Positions 17,649 to 24,063 of a DNA stretch of 64,000 bases are shown one piece after another. The notes below the pieces were generated by a model that was not told where the DNA came from, searched no databases, and saw only the letters and a list, made by a program, of their open reading frames with translations. Position 1 is the stretch's first letter, and each line of letters begins with the position of its first letter. The stretch is taken from assembly GCF_014268655.2 (NCBI RefSeq), contig NZ_JABWQX020000002.1:266001-330000 (forward strand), in the 5' to 3' direction. The DNA is from Pseudomonas marvdashtae. GTDB taxonomy: Bacteria > Pseudomonadota > Gammaproteobacteria > Pseudomonadales > Pseudomonadaceae. A program made the position numbers and the translations under genes.

Positions 17649-17855
17649 TTAATGATGGGAGCGAGGATTGAAGTCTTCGCTGAACAGCTCATCTTCGGCG
17701 TCTGGGGCAACCGGGATCTTGTGCTCCTCCGACGCCCAGGCGCCCAGGTCGATCAGCTTGCAACGGTCGGAACAGAACGGCCGGAATTTATTCCCTGGGG
17801 TCCATTCCACGGGGGCGCCACAAGTTGGGCAATCAACGGTTGGGGCTTGGCTCAT
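17649..17855 (-). CDS. yacG: DNA gyrase inhibitor YacG (zinc protein)
   Basis: 68 residues. Four zinc-ligand cysteines in [10 protein letters not shown] and [14 protein letters not shown]. The C-terminal tail is acidic and flexible ([11 protein letters not shown]). In E. coli YacG binds GyrB and blocks its DNA binding. Overlaps the coaE stop by four bases (ATGA). Being last in pilBCD-coaE-yacG matches other gammaproteobacteria. Confidence 0.95.
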   Translation of the reverse strand: MSQAPTVDCPTCGAPVEWTPGNKFRPFCSDRCKLIDLGAWASEEHKIPVAPDAEDELFSEDFNPRSHH

Positions 17856-18475
17856 GATTGGCCTCCACGCAAAGTTAGGTAAAAGTGATGCAGGCGCTCG
17901 ACCTCGCTATGCAGCCAGGCGAGGTCGCGGTCATTGACCAATACGTCGTCGGCATGGCTCAGGCGGTCCTGGCGGCTGGATTGGGCCTTGAGGATCGCCT
18001 GGACCTGCTGTTCGCTGGTCTGGTCACGCTGCAAGGTGCGCTCGATCTGCAACTGCTCCGGCGCATCGATCACCAGGATCCGCTGGGTCATGGCGTACTG
18101 GCCTGACTCGATCAGCAGCGGCGAGACCAGGATCGCGTAGGACGATTTTGCCTGGGCCAGATGAAGGGCGATTTCCTCGGCAATCAAAGGGTGCAACAGC
18201 GCCTCGAGCCAGCGGCGCTCCTCGGCATTTTCAAAGATCAGTTTGCGCAGCGCCGCGCGGTCCAGCGCGCCGTCTGCCTGCAATACGCCAGGGCCGAAGT
18301 GCTCGGCGATTTTCGCCAGTGCCGGGCGCCCGGGTTCGACGACCCAGCGCGCCGCGTGGTCGGCGTCGATGACGTGTACGCCTAAGTCGATGAAATGCTC
18401 GGCCGCCGCGCTCTTGCCGCTGCCGATGCCACCAGTCAGGCCGAGAATCCAGGGTTTTTGCGCAGAGCTTTTCAT
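17852..18475 (-). CDS. coaE: Dephospho-CoA kinase CoaE
   Basis: Last step of coenzyme A synthesis, adding the 3'-phosphate of CoA. 207 residues from the ATG at 18473-18475. Walker [18 protein letters not shown] at residues ~10-27, the [10 protein letters not shown] motif at ~38-47 and the lid and CoA-contact segments ([18 protein letters not shown]). The frame runs on upstream only because it lies opposite pilD coding DNA. The ATG overlaps the pilD TAA by one base. The pantothenate genes panBCD are also in this window but in another operon. Confidence 0.96.
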   Translation of the reverse strand: MKSSAQKPWILGLTGGIGSGKSAAAEHFIDLGVHVIDADHAARWVVEPGRPALAKIAEHFGPGVLQADGALDRAALRKLIFENAEERRWLEALLHPLIAEEIALHLAQAKSSYAILVSPLLIESGQYAMTQRILVIDAPEQLQIERTLQRDQTSEQQVQAILKAQSSRQDRLSHADDVLVNDRDLAWLHSEVERLHHFYLTLRGGQS

Positions 18476-19344
18476 TAGAAACCGACTGACTGCCAATAGA
18501 AGTCGGTTATTTGACCACCCCAGAGCAAGGCAATCCAGCCGGCAATTGCCAGATAGGGGCCAAACGGTATCTGTGTCGACGTTGGCGCGTCGCGCAGGCG
18601 CAGCATAATGACCCCGATAACCGCGCCCACCAGCGAAGACAAGAGCAGCGTCAGCGGCAGGATTTGCCAGCCGCCCCAGGCCCCCAGCATCGCCAGCAAC
18701 TTGAAATCGCCGTAGCCCATGCCTTCCTTGCCAGTGATCAATTTGAAGACCCAGAACACCGACCACAGGACCAGATAACCGGCCACCGCGCCCCACAACG
18801 CCTGGTCCAGCGAGACGAACAGCCCGAAACTGTTGACGATCAAGCCCAGCCACAGCAGCGGCTGTACCAGCGAATCGGGCAGCAGTTTATGTTCGGCGTC
18901 GATCAGGCTCATGGACAGCAAGCCCCAGCCCAGCACCATCACCATCGCGGCCTGCCAGCCGAAGCCGAAGTGCCAGGCGACAAACGCCGACAAGACGCCG
19001 CAAGCCAATTCGGTCAACGGATAGCGTTTGCCGATGGGCGTGGCGCAACTGGAACAGCGGCCGCGCAACATCAGGTAGCTCAACAGTGGGATATTTTCCC
19101 AAGCCCGGATGCGATGGCCGCAGTGAGGACATTGGGAATGGGGCAGCATCAGGTTATAGGTCGGGCCGGGGGCTTCGGCAGGAAGACCAAGGAGGTCATG
19201 GGCCTGCAGGCGCCATTCGCGATCAAGCATCTTGGGCAGGCGCCACACCAGCACGTTGAGGAAACTGCCGATGACCAGCCCGAGCAACAGGGCCGTCAGC
19301 ACGAAGGCTGCGGGGTAAAGCACGAAGAATTCGCTCAGGGGCAT
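18475..19344 (-). CDS. pilD: Prepilin peptidase and N-methyltransferase PilD
   Basis: Inner-membrane aspartic protease that cleaves the prepilin leader and methylates the new N-terminus. It serves both type IV pili and type II secretion. 289 residues from the ATG at 19342-19344. Two cytoplasmic CXXC pairs (CPHC at ~72 and CSSC at ~97) form the zinc site of the methylase-containing bifunctional form. Catalytic aspartates are in [12 protein letters not shown] (~149) and the GXGD motif ([11 protein letters not shown], ~212). About eight membrane spans. Begins one base after the pilC stop. Confidence 0.96.
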   Translation of the reverse strand: MPLSEFFVLYPAAFVLTALLLGLVIGSFLNVLVWRLPKMLDREWRLQAHDLLGLPAEAPGPTYNLMLPHSQCPHCGHRIRAWENIPLLSYLMLRGRCSSCATPIGKRYPLTELACGVLSAFVAWHFGFGWQAAMVMVLGWGLLSMSLIDAEHKLLPDSLVQPLLWLGLIVNSFGLFVSLDQALWGAVAGYLVLWSVFWVFKLITGKEGMGYGDFKLLAMLGAWGGWQILPLTLLLSSLVGAVIGVIMLRLRDAPTSTQIPFGPYLAIAGWIALLWGGQITDFYWQSVGF

Positions 19345-19345
19345 G

Positions 19346-20563
19346 TCAGATCGCAGAGCCGAGTTGAAAGATGGGCATGTACATCGCGACCACCAGGCCA
19401 CCGACGACCACCCCCAGGACCACCATGATGAAGGGTTCCATCAGGCTGGTGAGGTTGTCCACCAGATTATCCACTTCGGCTTCATAAAAACTCGCCACTT
19501 TGTCGAGCATGTCATCCAGCGCACCGGATTCTTCGCCGATGGCGGTCATCTGGATCGCCAGGTTCGGGAAGATCCCGGAAGTACGCATGGAAAAATTCAG
19601 CTGCATGCCGGTCGAAACGTCCTGCCGGATGCGTTGCACCGCGCGTTTGAATACCACGTTGCCGGTGGCGCCCGAGACCGAGTCGAGGGCTTCCACCAGC
19701 GGTACGCCGGCCGCGAAGGTGGTCGAGAGCGTGCGGGCGTAGCGGGCCACGGCGGACTTGTACATCAAGGTGCCGATCAGCGGGAGCTTGAGCAGCCATT
19801 TGTCTCGCCAGTCCCGAAACGCCTGGGAGCGCCTGAGGGCATATTTCACACCGAAGAATGCCCCCACCGCTCCGCCAAGCAGCATCCACCACCACTCTTG
19901 CATGAATTCCGACAGGCCGATGACCATCAGCGTGAAGGCCGGGAGTTCGGCGCCGAAGCCGGAGAACACCGATTCGAACTGCGGCACGACCTTGATCAGC
20001 AGGATGCTCGTGACCACGGCCGCGACGAGGATCACCGCCGCGGGGTAGGTCATGGCTTTCTTGATCTTGGCCTTGAGCGCTTCGCTCTTTTCCTTGTAGG
20101 TCGCGACTCGGTCCAGCAACGTGTCCAGGGCGCCGGCCTGCTCGCCGGCATCCACCAAGTTGCAGTACAGCTCGTCGAAATATTGTGGGCACTTGCGCAG
20201 CGAGGCGGCGAAGCTGTTGCCGGCGGCGACTTCCTGTTTCACCTCGTCTACCAGCTTGCGCATGTTGGCGTTGTCGAAGCCTTCGCCAATGATGTCGAAC
20301 GCCTGCAGCAGGGGCACGCCGGCCTTGAGCATCGTCGCCATCTGCCGCGTGAAGAGGGCGATATCCAGCGGCTTGATGCGCTTGCCTTTGCTGAATATCG
20401 ACGTGGACTTCTTGCGCACCTTGCCCGGATTGATGCCCTGCTTGCGTAACTGCGCCTTGACCAGCGCCGGGCTCTGGCCGGTCAGTTCGCCGGACATCTT
20501 CGTGCCTTTGCGGTCCTTGCCTTCCCACGTATAGACGTCGGTTTTTACTGCCTTGACCGCCAT
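19346..20563 (-). CDS. pilC: Type IV pilus platform protein PilC
   Basis: Inner-membrane platform that couples the PilB motor to pilin insertion. 405 residues from the ATG at 20561-20563. The two T2SSF domains are visible, the first around LFTRQMATMLKAGVPLLQAF and the second around VARYARTLSTTFAAGVPLVEAL. Three membrane segments occur near AAVILVAAVVTSILLIKVV, WWWMLLGGAVGAFFG and FIMVVLGVVVGGLVVAMYM. Two bases separate it from pilB, so the genes form one operon. Confidence 0.97.
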   Translation of the reverse strand: MAVKAVKTDVYTWEGKDRKGTKMSGELTGQSPALVKAQLRKQGINPGKVRKKSTSIFSKGKRIKPLDIALFTRQMATMLKAGVPLLQAFDIIGEGFDNANMRKLVDEVKQEVAAGNSFAASLRKCPQYFDELYCNLVDAGEQAGALDTLLDRVATYKEKSEALKAKIKKAMTYPAAVILVAAVVTSILLIKVVPQFESVFSGFGAELPAFTLMVIGLSEFMQEWWWMLLGGAVGAFFGVKYALRRSQAFRDWRDKWLLKLPLIGTLMYKSAVARYARTLSTTFAAGVPLVEALDSVSGATGNVVFKRAVQRIRQDVSTGMQLNFSMRTSGIFPNLAIQMTAIGEESGALDDMLDKVASFYEAEVDNLVDNLTSLMEPFIMVVLGVVVGGLVVAMYMPIFQLGSAI

Positions 20564-20565
20564 GT

Positions 20566-22266
20566 TCAATCCTTGGTGACCCGGTTGATTTCTTCGAGGC
20601 TAGTGATGCCTTGCATCACTTTGGCCAGCCCCGAGGTGCGCAAGTCATTGAAGCCGTCCTTGCGCATTTGAAGGTCGATTTCCAGGGAGTTGCCTTCGGC
20701 CATGATCAGCCGCTGCAGCTCAGGCGTGTTCTTCACCACTTCGTAGACCCCCAGGCGACCTTTGTAGCCGTTGTTGCATTGCTCGCAACCGACCGGCTCA
20801 TAGATCGTGAACGAGCCAATGCGTTCCCGAGGGAAGCCTTCCTTGAGCAAGGTTTCCTCGGGAATCTCGATGGCTCTCTTGCAGTGGGTGCACAGTTTGC
20901 GTGCCAGGCGCTGGGCAATGATCAGGTGCACCGCCGTGGCGATGTTGAAGCCGGGGATGCCCATGTTCTGCAAGCGGACCAGGGTTTCGGCGGCGCTGTT
21001 GGTGTGCAGCGTGGACAACACCAAGTGCCCGGTCTGGGCCGCCTTGATGGCGATTTCGGCGGTTTCCAGGTCGCGGATCTCGCCGACCATGATCACGTCC
21101 GGGTCCTGGCGCAGGAACGAGCGCAGGGCATGGGCAAAGTCCAGCCCCTGGCGCGGGTTGACGTTGACCTGGTTGATGCCTTCCATATTGATTTCCACCG
21201 GATCCTCGGCGGTGGAGATATTGATGTCCACGGTGTTGAGGATGTTCAAGCCGGTGTAGAGCGAAACGGTCTTGCCCGAGCCGGTCGGCCCGGTCACCAG
21301 GATCAGGCCTTGCGGCTGCTTGAGGGCCGCCATGTACAGGTCTTTCTGTTCCGGCTCGTAGCCCAGGGCATCGATGCCCATTTGCGCGCTGGAGGGGTCG
21401 AGGATCCGGATCACCACTTTTTCGCCCCAGAGAGTGGGAAGCGTGTTGACCCGGAAGTCGATGGACTTGGTTTTCGACAGGCGCATCTTCAGCCGGCCGT
21501 CCTGAGGTTTGCGTCGTTCGGAAATGTCCAGGCTGGCCATGACCTTGAGGCGCGCGGCGATGCGGTTCGCCAACTGAATGGGTGGCTTGGCGACCTCACG
21601 GAGGATGCCGTCGGTGCGCACCCGCACCCGGTAGCTTTTTTCATAAGGCTCGAAGTGCAGGTCGGAAGAACCACCCTTGATCGCATCCAGCAGCATCTTG
21701 TTGACGAAACGCACCACCGGCGCATCGTCGCCGTCCTGGCCGGCGATGGCGTCTTGCTTGCGGTCGTCGATCGATTCGATGTCCAGGCCGTCGAGGTCGA
21801 CATCCCCCATGCCTTCCAGGCCCGTGCTGCTGGACTCGAAGAACTTCTCGATGGCATCGCTGAGCTTGTCGTCCTCCACCAGGATGGCTTCGGTGGTCAG
21901 GCCAGTGCTGAACTGGATGTCGTTGATGGCTTGGTGATTGGTCGGGTCGGAAATGCCTACGAACAGCTTGTTGCCGCGCCGCCACAACGGCAGGGCGTGA
22001 TGCTGGCGCACCAGTTTCTCGCTGACCAGTCCGGCGGGCTGGGTGTCCTTGTCCAGGCTGTTGAGGTCGAGCAGGGCGATGCCGAAATGCTCCGAAGCGA
22101 TTTCTGCCACCTGGCGGCTCTGGACGAGTTTGTTCTGCACCAGGTAACTGACCAGGGGCAGGCGATTGCGCTGGGCCTGTTGGTAGGCCTGCTGGGCACT
22201 TTGTTCGGTGATCAGTTCGGCCAGCACCAATTGCTTGGCCAGGCCGCTGAGGGCGATGTCATTCAT
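20566..22266 (-). CDS. pilB: Type IV pilus extension ATPase PilB
   Basis: Hexameric GspE/PilB motor that drives pilus assembly. 566 residues. N-terminal MshEN/GSPII_E domain at ~1-150. The C-terminal ATPase has Walker A VTGPTGSGKTVSLYTGL at ~320-335, an Asp box and Walker B (IMVGEIRDLETAEIA), and the His-box HLVLSTLHTNSAAETL. A zinc-binding tetracysteine (CTHC and CEQC) lies at ~460-505. Head of the pilBCD-coaE-yacG operon, divergent from pilA. Confidence 0.97.
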   Translation of the reverse strand: MNDIALSGLAKQLVLAELITEQSAQQAYQQAQRNRLPLVSYLVQNKLVQSRQVAEIASEHFGIALLDLNSLDKDTQPAGLVSEKLVRQHHALPLWRRGNKLFVGISDPTNHQAINDIQFSTGLTTEAILVEDDKLSDAIEKFFESSSTGLEGMGDVDLDGLDIESIDDRKQDAIAGQDGDDAPVVRFVNKMLLDAIKGGSSDLHFEPYEKSYRVRVRTDGILREVAKPPIQLANRIAARLKVMASLDISERRKPQDGRLKMRLSKTKSIDFRVNTLPTLWGEKVVIRILDPSSAQMGIDALGYEPEQKDLYMAALKQPQGLILVTGPTGSGKTVSLYTGLNILNTVDINISTAEDPVEINMEGINQVNVNPRQGLDFAHALRSFLRQDPDVIMVGEIRDLETAEIAIKAAQTGHLVLSTLHTNSAAETLVRLQNMGIPGFNIATAVHLIIAQRLARKLCTHCKRAIEIPEETLLKEGFPRERIGSFTIYEPVGCEQCNNGYKGRLGVYEVVKNTPELQRLIMAEGNSLEIDLQMRKDGFNDLRTSGLAKVMQGITSLEEINRVTKD

Positions 22267-22426
22267 GGGGATACCGGACGCGGGCTGTTCATGTCTTATA
22301 GCCTAGTCAAGCCTCGACGCCTAACCAGTGGAGGCAGGTGACAAAAAGCGTCAGATAGTGCGGTTGTTGGGGTAGGACGTTGCCGTTCGCTGGCCCGAAT
22401 GCCAGGCGGGACGGGGGCGGGCGGGT

Positions 22427-22442
22427 TGGCATGTGCCATGCA
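22427..22442 (+). promoter_or_regulatory. Sigma-54 promoter of pilA
   Basis: TGGCATGTGCCATGCA carries the invariant GG and GC with ten bases between them and matches TGGCAC-N5-TTGCA closely. The start would be near 22453, about 38 bases before the pilA ATG. PilR, a sigma-54 activator, is encoded 18 kb to the left. Possible PilR half-sites (TGTC) occur at 22292-22295 and, inverted, at 22340-22343. Confidence 0.82.
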
Positions 22443-22490
22443 GCAGACATATCAGGTCATGAGATTTCGGCTCATGCATGGGAGATGTCT

Positions 22491-22922
22491 ATGAATAAGC
22501 AGAAGGGTTTTACGCTGATCGAGCTGCTGATCGTGGTGGCGATCATCGGCATTCTGGCGACGTTCGCGTTGCCGCAATATTCGAAGTATCAGGCGCGGGC
22601 GAAGGCGACGGCGGGGCTGGCGGAGGTGTCTGCATTGAAGGTGCCTTTTGAAGACGTCATGAATCAGGGGACAAGCCCGACCTTGGAAAACATTGGTGGC
22701 ACGTCGCCCACCAGTAACTGCACCATGACCATTTCAGGTACCGCGTCGGCTGGAACTGGCTCAATCGCGTGCACTTTGCTTAATGCACCAGCCCCTGTGC
22801 TTGGTAAAACAATTACGCTGTCCCGCTCTGATAAAGGGGTTTGGACTTGTGGCTCCACAGCCGCTCAGGAATACTTGCCAGCTGGCTGTACAGGCGGCGC
22901 TGCTGCCGCTCCCGCTGGCTAA
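22491..22922 (+). CDS. pilA: Type IVa major pilin PilA
   Basis: 143-residue prepilin from the ATG at 22491 (GGAG at 22481-22484). The short leader MNKQKG is cut before Phe by PilD. The N-terminal helix FTLIELLIVVAIIGILATFA carries the essential Glu5. The globular part has four cysteines, one pair around CTMTISG and SIACTLL and one in VWTCGSTAAQEYLPAGC. The second probably forms the C-terminal disulfide loop (D-region), although it is followed by a tail, TGGAAAAPAG, that extends past the loop. Monocistronic, with its own sigma-54 promoter and terminator. Confidence 0.96.
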   Translation: MNKQKGFTLIELLIVVAIIGILATFALPQYSKYQARAKATAGLAEVSALKVPFEDVMNQGTSPTLENIGGTSPTSNCTMTISGTASAGTGSIACTLLNAPAPVLGKTITLSRSDKGVWTCGSTAAQEYLPAGCTGGAAAAPAG

Positions 22923-22942
22923 AGACAGCTTGAAATCCAACC

Positions 22943-22966
22943 AAAGCCCCGCTCCTGCGGGGCTTT
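22943..22966 (+). terminator. Terminator-like hairpin after pilA
   Basis: AAAGCCCCGC (22943-22952) pairs with GCGGGGCTTT (22957-22966), loop TCCT. It lacks a long T run, so termination may be partial. Confidence 0.75.
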
Positions 22967-23070
22967 GTGGTGGATGCAGAGGGGCGTTCAGGTCCTTAAA
23001 TAAAAGCTCGGGAATTCATAAGCTTAGCGCCCGATGAAAACCCGCAAGTTGCATGTCCCAAATCACCCGG

Positions 23071-23087
23071 TCATGCAATTTGCATGA
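23071..23087 (+). promoter_or_regulatory. Perfect palindrome, possible activator site for the BON-domain gene
   Basis: TCATGCAA, one base, then TTGCATGA is an exact 8-1-8 inverted repeat. A half copy (TTGCATG) lies at 23049-23055. It is 64 bases upstream of a sigma-54-like promoter, the range where enhancer-binding proteins bind. The activator is unknown. Confidence 0.5.
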
Positions 23088-23150
23088 TTGCGAAAAAAGC
23101 CGCTTCGCTTAACTATCTGATTTATAAGAAGAATATTATTGTTTCAAAAC

Positions 23151-23166
23151 TGGCACAGCGTTCGCA
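23151..23166 (+). promoter_or_regulatory. Sigma-54-like promoter of the BON-domain gene
   Basis: TGGCACAGCGTTCGCA has the GG-N10-GC frame and a perfect -24 block (TGGCAC). The -12 block (TCGCA) differs from TTGCA by one base. The start would be near 23177, about 54 bases before the ATG. Confidence 0.65.
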
Positions 23167-23230
23167 CTACTCCTGACAACCTGCCGAGATGCACTTGCGG
23201 CAGTTTCTGAGAAAAACAGGAGTTACTCGT

Positions 23231-23584
23231 ATGAAGAAGTTCGCTATCACTGCCGCTGCTGCCACTGCACTGACCCTGTCCATGGCTAGCGCTTTCGCCG
23301 AGACCACTCAAGCTACTCAGGCCCCGATGATGCTGGCTGCGGGCGAAGTGACAGAGGCTAAGGAAGACGTTTCCGATACCTGGATCACCACCAAGGTCAA
23401 AGCTGACCTGGTTACCGAAAAAGGCATTCCAGGCAGCGACATCAAAGTCGAAACCAACAAAGGTGTTGTGTCCCTATCTTCGATGACCAAAGTCACTGAG
23501 GCACAAAAAGACACCGCTGTGGCAATCACCAAGAAAATCAAAGGCGTCAAGGCCGTATCGGCTGACGGCCTGAAAGCCGAGTAA
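23231..23584 (+). CDS. Periplasmic BON-domain protein (OsmY-like)
   Basis: 117 residues from the ATG at 23231 (CAGGAG at 23217-23222). A cleavable signal peptide ends around SMASAFA, residue ~23. One BON domain covers ~45-115 (DTWITTKVKADLVTEKGIPG and VETNKGVVSLSS). OsmY-type proteins carry two BON domains, so this is a one-domain version. BON proteins are thought to bind lipid or envelope components and often rise under osmotic or stationary-phase stress. The sigma-54-like promoter here is unusual for such genes. Gene stands alone. Confidence 0.85.
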   Translation: MKKFAITAAAATALTLSMASAFAETTQATQAPMMLAAGEVTEAKEDVSDTWITTKVKADLVTEKGIPGSDIKVETNKGVVSLSSMTKVTEAQKDTAVAITKKIKGVKAVSADGLKAE

Positions 23585-23692
23585 GGCTAGAGCTTCTCGC
23601 CTGGACTGGGAGAAGGCACGGCAAGCGGGCTGAGATATACGTTTGTCGTTGCTTTGGAGTTCATGCGAAAGGCCACACGGACGTGGCCATTA

Positions 23693-23722
23693 CAGGCCCC
23701 CGGCATTCGTGCCGGGGGCCTG
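23693..23722. terminator. Terminator between convergent genes
   Basis: A 13-bp GC-rich stem, CAGGCCCCCGGCA (23693-23705) with TGCCGGGGGCCTG (23710-23722), loop TTCG. Serves the BON gene and probably the DUF2845 gene from the other side. Confidence 0.8.
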
Positions 23723-23765
23723 TTCTATTCTGGGGCGGGAAAAGGTGCGTGTTGCGGAGTGACGA

Positions 23766-24062
23766 TCAGCGCCCACGCTTGCTGGTGATCTCCACCAGCC
23801 GATTGCCCTCGAAGCGCAGGTATTGATACATGCCGCTATGGGGCCCGTAGGTCCATTCTTCCACCGGGTATTCTTCCCGGCGATTGACGCTGCGCTTGTA
23901 GCCCAGGTCATCGCGCGCCGCGGGCTGACCGCACTTTTGCAGCACCTCGCTGGAGCGATCGCCGACGCTGATCAACTGGCTGCCGCAGCGCAGCGTATTG
24001 GCAGCCGACACGTGGCCAGCGGCCAATAACATACCCAGGCCAAGTCCGCACAGGCGGTTCAT
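23766..24062 (-). CDS. DUF2845 secreted protein
   Basis: 98 residues from the ATG at 24060-24062. Signal peptide MNRLCGLGLGMLLAAGHVSA. The mature part has two cysteines (TLRCGSQLISVGD and QKCGQPAARD), probably disulfide-bonded, then a basic stretch and YGPHSGMYQYLRFEGNRLVEI. This fold is seen in small periplasmic DUF2845 proteins that resemble BamE/SmpA-type domains in outline. It begins one base after the stop of the DUF748 gene and is certainly co-transcribed with it. Confidence 0.85.
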   Translation of the reverse strand: MNRLCGLGLGMLLAAGHVSAANTLRCGSQLISVGDRSSEVLQKCGQPAARDDLGYKRSVNRREEYPVEEWTYGPHSGMYQYLRFEGNRLVEITSKRGR

Positions 24063-24063
24063 G

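Noticed and set aside
20611..22341. A 576-codon plus-strand frame opposite pilB
   Set aside because: Shadow of pilB codon bias. No recognisable domain or ribosome site.
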